Of a DNA stretch of 64,000 nucleotides, positions 57,701 through 64,000 are shown one piece after another. The stretch is from assembly GCF_000379725.1 (NCBI RefSeq), contig NZ_KB903632.1:221387-285386 (forward strand), given 5' to 3'. The notes beneath the pieces are model-generated. The model was not told the origin of the DNA and ran no database searches. It saw only the letters and a program-made list of their open reading frames with translations. Numbering within the stretch: the first letter of the stretch is position 1; every line of letters starts with the position of its first letter. The DNA is from Cytophaga aurantiaca DSM 3654 (lineage in GTDB: Bacteria; Bacteroidota; Bacteroidia; Cytophagales; Cytophagaceae). The position numbers were made by a program, and so were the translations under genes.

Positions 57701-59018
57701 GGCCGCCTGTTGCTGTAAATACTCCGGCTACACCTCCCCCACTAAATGTAGGAGATGGATTTGTACCATTTGTACAATAAGGAGTACCTGTATAACTGAA
57801 TGTCGCTACAGGGAGTGTTTTAATCGTAAGTGTTTTAGTTGATGTTACTGGCACACAAGTACCATTCCCATTCGCAGTTAATGTTAATGTAACACTACCC
57901 GCAGTAATATCTGCTCCGCTTGGTGTGTAAGTAGCTAAAGTAAGTGAAGTCGGATTTGCAAAACTACCAGTTCCGCTGGATGTCCAGAGGATTCCTGAGT
58001 TATTTGTAGAGCTGGATCCTGTAGTAATATTTACTGCTCCGGAGTTGGAGCATGTATTTATTGCTGTTCCGGCAACAGCCGTCGGAGTAGCAGTTATAGT
58101 AATATTTTTGGTAGAAGTTACGCTTGTACACGTTCCGGTTCCCGTTGCAGTCAGTGTTAAAATTCTGGTTCCTGCAGTAACATCGGCTGCTGTTGGAGTA
58201 TAAGTTGTTGCAGTCAGAGAACCATTATTGGTAAATCCCCCTGTACCGCTGGATGTCCAGGTTATCGTACCGTAATTTGCAGCGCTTGAACCTGCCGTAA
58301 TATTTACTGCTGAAGTTCCGCAAGTAGCAATTGCTGTACCTGCCCCAACCGTTGGCGGAGTGGTTATCGTAATCGTTTTAGTAGAAGTTACGGTTGCACA
58401 ACTTCCCACAGCAGTTAATGTTAATGTTCTGCTTCCTGCTGTTACATCAGCGGCACTTGGAGTATATGTAGCTGTAGTAAGTGAATTCGCATTGGCAAAA
58501 GTACCTGATCCATTAGATGTCCAGGTTATGCTTGTGTACCCCGAAGCACTGGAACCTGTAAAAATGTTAGCTACTGCTGTACCGCAAGTAGATATTGCCG
58601 TCCCTGCTGCAACGGTTGGTGTTGCAAGCAACGTAAATGTTAGAGGAGTAGTTGCACAAGTACCTGTTGAAGGACCACTCGCATTATAAGGAATAATCTT
58701 CCAGTAATACGTTGTACCGCATGTAAATGTACCGCCATACGTATATGTTGTGGCTGTAACACTAGTTCCATTTACAAGTTCATTAGCCGCAGTGGTTGTA
58801 CCTATATATACATAATACCCAGTGGCAGGTGTTCCTGTTGAAGGAGCTGTCCATGTAAACGGTGTTGATGAGCTGACTATAGTACCTCCGGTTGCAGGAG
58901 CTAATGCCGTTGCACAATTCGGCACCGCTGCTTCTGCATAATAATTAAAACTTAGAAAAGTTATAATTGAGAGCATACTATAAAGGGTTCTAAAAAATGA
59001 ATCGTAAAATTTTTTCAT
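49995..59018 (-). CDS. Giant secreted repeat protein (3007 aa) with type IX-like C-terminal domain
   Basis: A signal peptide (1-31, ending YAEAA) is followed by an FN3-like domain (about 32-132), three Ig-like repeats of about 88 residues (133-397) and further Ig-like sequence. Next come six PA14-like modules of about 250 residues, each with WNxY, a DDxGxLYINGxLV core and an Ig-like YQWQS...YRRxxxDxC unit (about 585-2075). Then follow four PKD/Ig-like repeats (GAITG...NxCGN, about 2075-2425) and a C-terminal cassette (about 2427-3007). The last 75 residues (SSPNGGF...TIEILDATGNRV...GLYVIKV...VSIVK) look like the Por secretion tail of T9SS cargo. Likely a cell-surface adhesin or matrix protein. 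No enzyme domain was recognised. Terminated by the 46-bp palindrome. Confidence 0.88.
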   Translation of the reverse strand: MKKFYDSFFRTLYSMLSIITFLSFNYYAEAAVPNCATALAPATGGTIVSSSTPFTWTAPSTGTPATGYYVYIGTTTAANELVNGTSVTATTYTYGGTFTCGTTYYWKIIPYNASGPSTGTCATTPLTFTLLATPTVAAGTAISTCGTAVANIFTGSSASGYTSITWTSNGSGTFANANSLTTATYTPSAADVTAGSRTLTLTAVGSCATVTSTKTITITTPPTVGAGTAIATCGTSAVNITAGSSAANYGTITWTSSGTGGFTNNGSLTATTYTPTAADVTAGTRILTLTATGTGTCTSVTSTKNITITATPTAVAGTAINTCSNSGAVNITTGSSSTNNSGILWTSSGTGSFANPTSLTLATYTPSGADITAGSVTLTLTANGNGTCVPVTSTKTLTIKTLPVATFSYTGTPYCTNGTNPSPTFSGGGVAGVFTATGGLGFVSTTTGVINLATVNPGTTVYTVTNTIAAGGGCAVVTATSGVTLNSAPVITSQPASTVTTCSGNNGSVTFQAAATGTSISYQWLENGVPLTNGGIYSGVTTNLLALNNPTVANNYSVVVSGLCGPNATSNVATFTPNALAAPGTPSVYGNGVWNAYCYSSVNFTNYTGYYVEPSLSFDSRTRWASGLSPSLASGYLGCSVPATNMSISFKQTNFTPGTYNLSVNFQDDGFTMFLNGTQVFQNLSYTNTLQSNVWTGTLGASDQVEFRLTQGGGGSGLQVTFAPIATPASTITAGTIGGNQFICNGDIPAQALSNVASPVTTGCSLAGYQWQSSTDSLTWTPISGAVSATYTIPSGLTVTTWYNRIAIGACGATATSTPVKITVYSTPPGNSSVFPANVWNGYVFDQGPAGAWSTGDNNWVNYKGFFPVNSLSFNSTTLYTTTSSPATAPGYTGCQLATYQNTGVQFKRQGFPVGTYSIDFSADDAGYLYINGTLVSSRTTNGSSTAVWIGSLDATSTIDFHYKNNGGGGSGSLTFNLIPTPTLIAGTIAGDQILCPNNDPLPFTSTAVASGLCSSVIAYQWQNDVGCTGTFTDIALATNATYNAPVLTQTTCYRRAVIDANCARTAYTNTVTVTITTVQQGDPSIFPLNTWNGYVYDFTNVNGGVYNAADVDWTDYKGFFTYSGISAANVGFNTSTIYTVANTPSAAPGYAGCQVIPNLSGVSFKRQGFPTGTYQIDFDSDNAGYLYINGVLVYGRTGCCAVVSNVWTGNLDASSTIEYHYKNANDVGNYGRLNITLTIPTVPLYGGIIALSGPNSVCSGNTPSIINSTDPAVSSCYLTYQWQSDDGSGYADIAGANAATYSPTAITLGTNYRRNVSDACGQTSTSNIVTVAIGPPVPVDTSVTVANAWVAYVYNAQNYLASSLSGSYIDNGTSSTDPSFNSASLWALNSTPSLAPSYTGCQVGVDNHSVIYKRTGFTTGTYSLNVMNDDACTLYINGLLVYSRGAYTPTYINAVWIGNLNASSEVEFRWTEGTGNSQGAITFVSVTPPTPLLGGTIANTTTTVCSGDSPNPFTSTAAASGGCYATYQWQSNSGSGYTDIAGATLVTYTPTAITVPTSYRRKATDACTAVAYSNVISIAIGAPLPLPNASVFGSNVWNVYAYNDVTYTTLRGSYVDNGFSATNPSFDSRNSWGVNSTPSAAAGYQGCSVNADQHGVIYKRQGFPVGTYRLDYLSDDAGAVYINGVLVYTSVSWGALVTNVWTGPLNASSTVEFRWADTGGGSSYGQLSMVYPVTPTTLLGGTISSTTPIVCSGNIPAPFTSTADASGGCYATYQWQSSTTSSSTGYTDISGATLNTYIPGSISVTTYYRRKATDACGTVAYSNVFTVTVGVPSPPTLTWGIGAWNAYVYNGRNFTTLYGSYVENNTSAVNYSFDTRNSWTSAPSTSAGYSGCQVGTTNFSVSYRQLLAAGTYQFDAQVDDDVVIIINGVTVYTGTGICCTPQINVWTATLPANSQVEIRYGQSGGGAYCKLTITSTTPANLLPGTIGSNQSICSTVVPAALTSVADATSGCSITYQWQNSTTSSTGPWTNIGGNSKTYTPAAPGVTQTTYYRRKATDACSRIDSSNVITVTVNPKPGNAGAITGPLAVCSASGSPNVTYSIAAVANATTYLWTLPTGVSIVSGAGTNSIVANFSTSAVSGTVQVLPQNACGNGLFSSISVVVTSAIPPSAGAITGLSTVCSGQFSVAYSVPAVASATSYTWVVPTGATIISGATTNSILVTFASTSGNVTVTPVNGCGNAAAATSLAVTVNPFPGNAGAITGLGSVCPNQTGVTYSIAAVANATSYGWSLPSGATITAGSGTASITVSFGTTGGNIIVTPINSCGNGGVTSKSLSVLTLPAAAAAITGQTVVCPASTGAVYSIPVAVAATSYIWTIPSGASITSGANTNAITVNFGSAVGGTFTVTPSNSCGTGAMSSLSISFSNTVCPLTWIGVTSTAWNTPTNWSTTIVPTSTNAITIPASGVPFMPTVSASSDAKSIVNNGTITLASGGTLNAYASVTNNGTVNSVAGSKLVFKGTTASTVSGIPTLFNMELNNTAGLTVSTPLTLNGTLILTAGTLSTGNKVKINIDGGGNIGFNSGNVGSVSGNVTVYRNVVSNTTHYISCPLDGVTAADLADNAQVINPVTTKTRLFQYNTPTFAWTPVNSLSTTLSPGTAYSMWFPTPTLVDFTGTYNHAAGYSYSSPNVATKFMFVSNPYPSTLDWEAASGWTKTGIMNATYFWNPTTNSYASYVSGQGTNTATQYIPAMNSFFVAYDGNASFPTATVAMTNSVRTSTYASMWRTAADETVRLTLKSSTASDDAIIRFNEDATNDFDNELDAYKFLNASSVPSIYTTYGATKYSINSIASPSVRDTIPVFTKLPADGDYVLSITCSDPTLQYILVDKKLGTRTVVKTMDYTYLGLKTDSINRFDLLRETLTTGVNQASTMAEMQIASSPNGGFVVKSNMVGLSTIEILDATGNRVKVLTNVSLTSGNNFFTPSIPDGLYVIKVTMVNISFAGQVSIVK
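51745..52797 (-). repeat. Four tandem PKD/Ig-like repeats (about 260 bp each)
   Basis: Within the giant gene. Each unit starts with P-x-x-A-x-A-I-T-G, has a Cys near +14, an S-Y-x-W-x-x-P-S/T-G-A core and ends with N-x-C-G-x-G/A. Boundaries are estimated from the translation. Confidence 0.75.
52800..57265 (-). repeat. Six tandem modules of about 750 bp
   Basis: WNxY-type module starts fall near 57260, 56520, 55775, 54995, 54255 and 53510 on the minus strand, a period of roughly 740-780 bp. Each encodes a PA14-like part plus an Ig-like part. Copies are clearly diverged, so this is an old expansion rather than a fresh slippage event. Boundaries are approximate. Confidence 0.82.
57827..58622 (-). 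repeat. Three tandem Ig-like repeats (about 265 bp each)
   Basis: Near the N-terminus of the giant protein: each unit has AGTAI-x-T-C, ITWTSSGTG-like and TYTP-x-AADVTAG-like segments. Identity between units is high enough to see by eye. Confidence 0.78.
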
Positions 59019-59099
59019 AGTCTTAATTGGAATAACTTATCTTAAGTTAACGACTATGAAAGGATTGTGTTAAGACACTCAGCATATAATGACAATTGT

Positions 59100-59130
59100 C
59101 AATGTTATTATTTGAAGAAATTTCAACCAA
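59100..59130 (-). promoter_or_regulatory. Candidate promoter of the 3007-aa gene
   Basis: Minus strand: TTG (59128-59130), 20-base spacer, TAACATTG (59100-59107), one mismatch from TAnnTTTG. The ATG is 82 bases further on. Moderate match only. Confidence 0.28.
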
Positions 59131-59229
59131 AAACGTCTTTAATAGATCTTTACTACATTTTTTCTACGTAATTTCAACATAAAAATGTACGTACAAACAC
59201 GTTATCTGATATTTCATCTCTGAATAGCT

Positions 59230-59253
59230 ATGTTTAAACATGTAAGTTTAAAC
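59230..59253. promoter_or_regulatory. Operator-like dyad shared with the upstream region of the 1339-aa gene
   Basis: ATGTTTAAACAT (59230-59241) is a perfect 12-bp palindrome, followed by a second GTTTAAAC (59246-59253). The 15-mer ATGTTYAAACATGTA recurs at 63720-63734 with one base difference. The two copies lie about 212 and 183 bases before the respective start codons. Function as a regulator site is inference. Confidence 0.35.
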
Positions 59254-59446
59254 TGTATAAATTAACAATTGTTATTTTTTATTAGAGGGATATTTTAAGG
59301 ATATTTTGAATAAAAATGGTCAAAATCCTACAATACAGACTTTAGAATTACGCTACTTTATTGTGATTTCCAATGGTTTTAGCAAGCTGAACCGCGTGCC
59401 TTAAATCTATAAATATTTCAATTTTCAGTTCAAACATTCTTAAAAC

Positions 59447-59486
59447 AAAAACACCCAAACCATTTTAAAATGATTTGGGTGTTTTT
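59447..59486 (-). terminator. Intrinsic terminator of the 1339-aa gene
   Basis: On the minus-strand RNA, AAAAACACCCAAA and CATTTT pair with AAAATG and TTTGGGTGTTTTT; one G-U wobble interrupts an otherwise perfect 20-bp stem. A U-rich tail follows. It begins about 30 bases after the stop at 59518. Confidence 0.8.
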
Positions 59487-59517
59487 TAGAGTTTTATCAA
59501 AACTCCATCAACATCAA

Positions 59518-61275
59518 TTATCTAATAATGCTGACATGATCAACATAACTTGTGTTATCCATATTCACTTTGATCAAATAGAAACCACCTGCTACTTCCG
59601 GAGTAAAGAAATTATTTCCATTTGAAAGCGATACATTCGACAGTACTTTCACAACATTTCCGGTTACATCCAATATCTCAATGGTACCTGTTCCTGAAAG
59701 TGTACTCTTCACCAAGAACCCGTTCGGACTGGATAAGATAGCAATGCTTGAATTCCCTGTGCCTGTATTTACACCCGTTGTGGTTGTTTGACGCATCTGA
59801 AGATCAAAGCGATTCAGATCATCTGTTTTTAATGCTGTAAAGGAATAATCACCTGTAGTTACAACTGTTTCAGTTCCCAATTTCTTATCTACCAAAACAT
59901 ATTCCATTGATGGATCACTGCTTGTTATGCTCAATACATAATCTCCATCTGCAGGCACTTTTGTATATACTGCAATTGTGTCTTTTGCAGTTGGATCTGC
60001 TATTGAATTGATCGAATATTTTGTAGAACCAAACATCGTATAGATCGAAGGAACGGCACTTGGATTCATCATCTTAAAGGCATCCAGATCTCCGTCAAAT
60101 TCATTTGTTGCATCTTCGTTGAAACGAATTACCGTTTCATCTGAAGCGTTTGAACTTTTTAAAATCAAACGAACCGTTTCATCTGAAGCCGCACGCCACA
60201 TAGAAGCAGCTGTTGCAGTACGAACCAGACCGCTCATTGAAACCGTTGCCGTCCCTCCTGAGCCATTATATGCTACAAAGAATGAATTCATTGCAGGAAT
60301 ATTTTTTGTAGCTGAGTTTGATCCTGCACCGAAGACATAACTTGAATAGGAGTTTGATCCTGGATTCCAGAAATATACTGCATTATTAATACCGCTTTTT
60401 GTCCAGCCTGAAGCTGCTTCCCAATCCAATGTGCTTGGGTATGGATTGGATACAAACATAAACTTCGTTGCAACATTCGGTGACGAATACGAATAGGTAG
60501 CAGCGTGATTATACGTTCCCGTAAAGTCTACAGAAGTAGTTGCAGGGAACCACATACTGAATGCATCTGAAGGAGCCATGGTCGTGCTCAAGGTACTTAC
60601 GTCCGTCCATGCATATGCAGTATTATCAAATTCGAACAAACGTGTTTTAGTTGTTGTCGGATTGATTACCTGTGCATCATCAGCAAGATCAGCTGCTGTA
60701 ACGCCGTCCAACGGACAGGAAATATAATGTGTCGTACTTGAATTAATTGCTCTGAATACCTTAACGTCGCCACTTACCGAACCCGCATCACCCGATGCAT
60801 AACCGATATTTCCGCCATTATCAATATCAACCGCAAGATTGCCGTTCGTTGTCAGGGTTCCATTAGTTAAGGCTAATTTACCTTTTAACGTAACAGCATT
60901 TGCAGCACCACTTGCGATCGTTACACCAGCTGCATTGTTAACCGTAGCATTGTATAGTATTGGAACACCTGTGATTGTTGCTGCATTTGTCCCTTTAAAT
61001 GTAACAACAGAACTTGTAGCAGAAGAAGGTGTAAACGTTCCACTATTCGTTAAAGAACCATATACATCCATTGAACCTGTACCAGTCAATGTTACAGATG
61101 AACTAGGATTTATAGTAAGATTTGCAACAGTAGCTGTCATACCTGCTGTAATTACTGGTTTGTTTGTAACATTTGGAATTACAACAGTGTTTCCAGAAGT
61201 CGGAACAGTACCTAAACTCCAGTTACCTGTTACAATCCATGAGGTATTAGATGCACCCGTCCAGGTGTTTGTACA
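59518..61275 (-). repeat. C-terminal cassette shared with the 3007-aa protein
   Basis: About 585 codons. Nearly identical landmarks in both proteins are HYISCPLDGVTAADLAD, TKFMFVSNPYPSTLDW, IRFNEDATN and PADGDYVLSIT. The last 22 residues are also almost identical to the partial gene at 63932-64000, so the cassette probably extends to a third gene. Confidence 0.8.
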
Positions 61276-63537
61276 TGGATTCACTGTAACTGTGAATGGA
61301 TTAGAAGTATTACCGGTACAAGTAGCTGATGCTGGTGTTACAGTAAACGTTCCAGATGCATTACCCATTGTTACCGTAATACTTCTTGTAGTACTTCCTG
61401 CGGTAATAACAGCACCTGCAGGAACTGTCCATGTGTAATTGTTTGCATTGGTAACAGCCGCGATCGAATAAATTCCACCAGCTGTATTCTGACATACCGG
61501 AGTAGTTCCTGAAGGGGTGGCCGGTGAATTAAGAGTAGAATTTGAAACAACAAATGTTGTAGTAGCAGTTGCTGATGGACAACTTGTAGCAGCTATTGTA
61601 TAGGTTATAGTGTATGTTCTATTAGAAGTACTTGTATTTGGTGTAAATGCCCCTGTAGATGTAGAGAATCCTGTTAATGTACCAGTTGAAGAATAAGAGA
61701 ATATACCACCTGTAGTTCCTGTGATTGTTGGCACCTGAGTAGTTGACGTATTCCTGCAATATGTTGACGCCGAATAGGCGATCGTTGCAGCATTCGTTGG
61801 ACTAACTGTAATAGCTTTGCTTCCAAGTGTTACTCCCGTTGCATTTCCACAACCGTTATAAGGAACAACGCTTACTGTTCCATTAGTCGTACCCATTGTT
61901 ACTGTAATTGAGCTTGTACCCGCACCTGCTGTAATAGTTGCATCCGAAGGAACACTCCATGTATATCCTATTGCACCCGTAACACCTGAAACACTATATG
62001 TATACGATGTATTTTGACACACAGCCGCAGTGCCGGCAATAGAGGCTGTACCCGAAGGAATAACCGAAGAAACCGTAATACTTGCTGTAGCTGTTGCTGC
62101 AGGGCAAGCTGTAGCCGCCATGGTATAGGTAATTGTATAAGATGTTGCTGTACTTCCATTCGGAACAAAAGATCCCGTTGATGTACTGAAAGATGTTAAT
62201 GTACCCGCTGTTTTTGTAAATGTACCGCCTGCAGTACCTGTTATCGTTGGTACCTGAGCTGCACTTGTACCTGTACAGAAGTATGATGAAGAAGGATATG
62301 TGATCGTTGCAGCATTGGTTAAATTAACTGTAACCGTTTTGCTTCCTATTGCAGCACCAGTTGCATTTCCACATGTATTGGATGGCGTAACGCTTATCGG
62401 TCCGCTTGTAGCGCCCATCGTTACCGTAATAGAGTTTGTTCCTGCTCCTGCTGTAATCGTTGCATCAGATGGTACACTCCAGGTATAACTTGTTGCACCC
62501 GTCACACCAGATACGGAATACACCTGACTACTTCCCTGACATACCGCAGATGAGCCTGTAACTGTAGCTGTACCTACCGGTTTTGCTACCGTCACAGCCA
62601 AGGTAGAAGTATTACCTGTACATGTTGAACTTGATGCCTGTACAGTAATATTTCCCGAACTAGCCGCCGCTGCTACACTTACTGTTATGGATCTTGTACC
62701 TGCCCCTGCTGTAACAGTAAAACCCGAAGGAAATGTCCATGTATACGTAGTAGCTCCACTAACTGTTGGTGTAGTAAATGTTGTCGAAGTAGCAGAACAA
62801 AATGTTGTAGTACCTGTAATGGCGCCTGTTACCATACCTGTCAAACAAGCTCCGCTGCATGGACCGGTGTTACAATCACTACCAGAACCAAAAATAGTAC
62901 TGCTACCAAAAACATTTTGATTGGTCATTGAACCAGTCGATGTAAATGTACCAGTACCTGTCACTGTTGGATTTGAAATAAATCCTACTGAACTATAATT
63001 ACCACCGACGGTAATAGAACCATTAACAACAACATCTCCATCCGTATTGTTAAAATCTCCTCCAATAACTAAACTTCCTGTAGCATCTACTATAATATTT
63101 GATCCTAGATACATTGTTAAATCACCTGTAATGATTAAGGTTGCTCCGGGATAAACGTGTATTGTTCCGCCAAGCATACTAGGAACACTACTGATCGTAA
63201 CAGTAGCAGGAGATTTAATATCCAGCTCACCTCCTGTAGCACCCAAAATTACACCCATAGTTACAGTAGGTGTCCCGCCTGTATTGCTTGCATTAAAAGT
63301 ATATACTCCCCCTGCATTTATTGTAAGGTTAGAATTTAGATTTAAGCCATGATTAACCGTAACCACATCTGTCGCTCCGGGAACCGAAGCCCCTCCCCAG
63401 GTTCCGGTTACATTCCAATTTCCAGTAGTTGATGAAGTTCTGCTAGCAGCATGTGAAAGCGTTGGCAGTAGAAAAATTGTAAAAAGAAGTATTATGGAAT
63501 AAAATGATCCAATAGAAGGGGAATGATTTTTAAACAT
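59518..63537 (-). CDS. Large secreted repeat protein (1339 aa) with type IX-like C-terminal domain
   Basis: A signal peptide (1-31, ending SHAA) is followed by a repetitive beta-rich region (about 35-230; TGNWNVTGTWGGASVPG then many ITGDLTM/VIGGDF-type rungs) that suggests a beta-helix. Then come PKD/Ig-like repeats, including a duplicated block of about 170 residues (SGVTGA...YTWSVPSDATITAGAG occurs twice), and the same C-terminal cassette as in the 3007-aa protein (about 755-1339). The tail (SSPNGFLVKS...TIEILDVTGNVVKVL...GGFYLIKVNMDN...VSIIR) fits a T9SS Por tail. Probable surface adhesin or matrix protein. It lies downstream of a third family member at the window's end. Confidence 0.88.
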   Translation of the reverse strand: MFKNHSPSIGSFYSIILLFTIFLLPTLSHAASRTSSTTGNWNVTGTWGGASVPGATDVVTVNHGLNLNSNLTINAGGVYTFNASNTGGTPTVTMGVILGATGGELDIKSPATVTISSVPSMLGGTIHVYPGATLIITGDLTMYLGSNIIVDATGSLVIGGDFNNTDGDVVVNGSITVGGNYSSVGFISNPTVTGTGTFTSTGSMTNQNVFGSSTIFGSGSDCNTGPCSGACLTGMVTGAITGTTTFCSATSTTFTTPTVSGATTYTWTFPSGFTVTAGAGTRSITVSVAAAASSGNITVQASSSTCTGNTSTLAVTVAKPVGTATVTGSSAVCQGSSQVYSVSGVTGATSYTWSVPSDATITAGAGTNSITVTMGATSGPISVTPSNTCGNATGAAIGSKTVTVNLTNAATITYPSSSYFCTGTSAAQVPTITGTAGGTFTKTAGTLTSFSTSTGSFVPNGSTATSYTITYTMAATACPAATATASITVSSVIPSGTASIAGTAAVCQNTSYTYSVSGVTGAIGYTWSVPSDATITAGAGTSSITVTMGTTNGTVSVVPYNGCGNATGVTLGSKAITVSPTNAATIAYSASTYCRNTSTTQVPTITGTTGGIFSYSSTGTLTGFSTSTGAFTPNTSTSNRTYTITYTIAATSCPSATATTTFVVSNSTLNSPATPSGTTPVCQNTAGGIYSIAAVTNANNYTWTVPAGAVITAGSTTRSITVTMGNASGTFTVTPASATCTGNTSNPFTVTVNPCTNTWTGASNTSWIVTGNWSLGTVPTSGNTVVIPNVTNKPVITAGMTATVANLTINPSSSVTLTGTGSMDVYGSLTNSGTFTPSSATSSVVTFKGTNAATITGVPILYNATVNNAAGVTIASGAANAVTLKGKLALTNGTLTTNGNLAVDIDNGGNIGYASGDAGSVSGDVKVFRAINSSTTHYISCPLDGVTAADLADDAQVINPTTTKTRLFEFDNTAYAWTDVSTLSTTMAPSDAFSMWFPATTSVDFTGTYNHAATYSYSSPNVATKFMFVSNPYPSTLDWEAASGWTKSGINNAVYFWNPGSNSYSSYVFGAGSNSATKNIPAMNSFFVAYNGSGGTATVSMSGLVRTATAASMWRAASDETVRLILKSSNASDETVIRFNEDATNEFDGDLDAFKMMNPSAVPSIYTMFGSTKYSINSIADPTAKDTIAVYTKVPADGDYVLSITSSDPSMEYVLVDKKLGTETVVTTGDYSFTALKTDDLNRFDLQMRQTTTTGVNTGTGNSSIAILSSPNGFLVKSTLSGTGTIEILDVTGNVVKVLSNVSLSNGNNFFTPEVAGGFYLIKVNMDNTSYVDHVSIIR

Positions 63538-63931
63538 ACTGGTATTGAATAAGAATTGAAGATTCGTAAAAAATCGAACGAGTCTATCCTCTAATGGTTA
63601 TCCACAGATGTAATGAATTCGAATTAACATATGTAATATCAGATATTATAAAAAATTTAAAAAAAAAGATAAGAAATTAAAAAACAGATATTTAAATAAA
63701 AAAATAAAAAAAATAGTAGATGTTCAAACATGTACTATTAATTAGTAAAACATACAAAATAACCTCAAAATAATATCTCGTATTACAGATTATGAATTAA
63801 CATATGTTAAGTAATTTATTAAAAAACACTTTCAAATCATTAAGACGATACTTTTAAGTTACTGTTAAATTCAATAAATCACCTGAAAGAATATAATCTT
63901 CAGGTGATTTATCAGAATATATGAAGTTAAT
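63538..63931. other. 394-base intergenic region upstream of the 1339-aa gene
   Basis: Very A-rich (an almost pure A/T run at about 63645-63715) and no ORF. It carries the dyad ATGTTCAAACAT (63720-63731), two copies of GAATTAACATATGT (63621-63634 and 63794-63807), the second inside the 14-bp palindrome TTAACATATGTTAA (63797-63810), and a terminator hairpin at 63874-63912. No clear TAnnTTTG box found. Confidence 0.55.
63874..63912 (-). terminator. Hairpin terminator after the partial third gene
   Basis: A 14-bp stem (63874-63887 with 63899-63912, ATAAATCACCTGAA and its complement) and an 11-base loop, about 20 bases after the stop of the partial gene. The U-tail is weak, so efficiency is uncertain. 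Confidence 0.65.
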
Positions 63932-64000
63932 TCATCTAATAATACTTACATGATCTACATAGCTCGTGTTATCCATATCCACTCTGATCAAGTAAAAACC
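63932..64000 (-). CDS. C-terminal end of a third T9SS-type surface protein (partial)
   Basis: The final 22 codons plus TGA stop (63932-63934) on the minus strand. The encoded end GFYLIRVDMDNTSYVDHVSI-IR differs from that of the 1339-aa protein only by conservative Arg/Lys and Asp/Asn changes. It therefore belongs to the same family with the same sorting tail. The rest lies beyond the right edge. Confidence 0.85.
   Translation of the reverse strand, partial: GFYLIRVDMDNTSYVDHVSIIR

Larger units (their letters stand above)
59019..59517. other. 499-base intergenic region upstream of the 3007-aa gene
   Basis: No ORF. It holds, from left to right on the map, a weak promoter candidate for the giant gene (59100-59130), a dyad ATGTTTAAACAT at 59230-59241 plus a second GTTTAAAC at 59246-59253, TAACAATTGTTA at 59263-59274, and the terminator of the 1339-aa gene at 59447-59486. 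Confidence 0.6.

Noticed and set aside
1..64000. tRNA, rRNA, insertion sequence or prophage genes
   Set aside because: No conserved RNA gene, transposase motif or phage protein was seen on either strand by reading; a dedicated search was not possible.

Overview
The window is AT-rich and looks like a chromosome piece of a Bacteroidota member, most likely a Cytophaga-like gliding bacterium. This rests on the type IX-like C-terminal sorting domains of the giant surface proteins, a TAnnTTTG-type -7 promoter box, weak Shine-Dalgarno sites and a Bacteroidota-type exosortase. The genus is an inference. No rRNA, tRNA, transposase, phage gene or CRISPR array was recognised.

Layout. (1) 1-22507, all on the minus strand: a surface polysaccharide locus. 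In transcription order it runs wza-like lipoprotein, wzc-like PCP/kinase, an FAD/[2Fe-2S] reductase, rfbF, rfbG, rfbH, a C4-ketoreductase-type SDR, a GT2, an acyltransferase, a Wzx flippase, two GT4s, a CgeB-like GT, a polytopic membrane protein, a GT4, asnB, a GT4 and an aldo/keto reductase cut by the left edge. Together rfbF/G/H, the reductase and the SDR form a complete CDP-3,6-dideoxyhexose pathway. (2) 22998-32678: more glycosyltransferases, one split by an in-frame TAG, a Wzy-type polymerase and a GT-C-like membrane protein on the plus strand. (3) 32900-36040: three acyltransferase-3 proteins, two on plus and one on minus. (4) 36127-48628, minus strand: a second export locus with its own wza/wzc pair, an ABC exporter (wzm/wzt), four glycosyltransferases, a UDP-galactopyranose-mutase-like flavoprotein and a sulfotransferase-FkbM methyltransferase fusion. 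(5) 48990-49764, plus strand: an 84-residue protein with an N-terminal signal peptide and a PFD-type C-terminal sorting signal, overlapped by an exosortase gene. (6) 49995-64000, minus strand: two giant secreted repeat proteins (3007 and 1339 aa) and the last 22 codons of a third, sharing C-terminal cassettes.

Working model (inference): regions 1-4 make and export at least two different glycans, one through Wzx plus a polymerase and one through an ABC exporter, each with its own PCP/OPX partner. Acyl, methyl, sulfo and 3,6-dideoxy modifications diversify them. The exosortase pair sits next to the second export operon and may process a tiny cell-surface peptide. The giant proteins look like type IX-secreted adhesin or matrix proteins. 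Several boundaries carry long perfect hairpins that probably act as terminators or processing sites.
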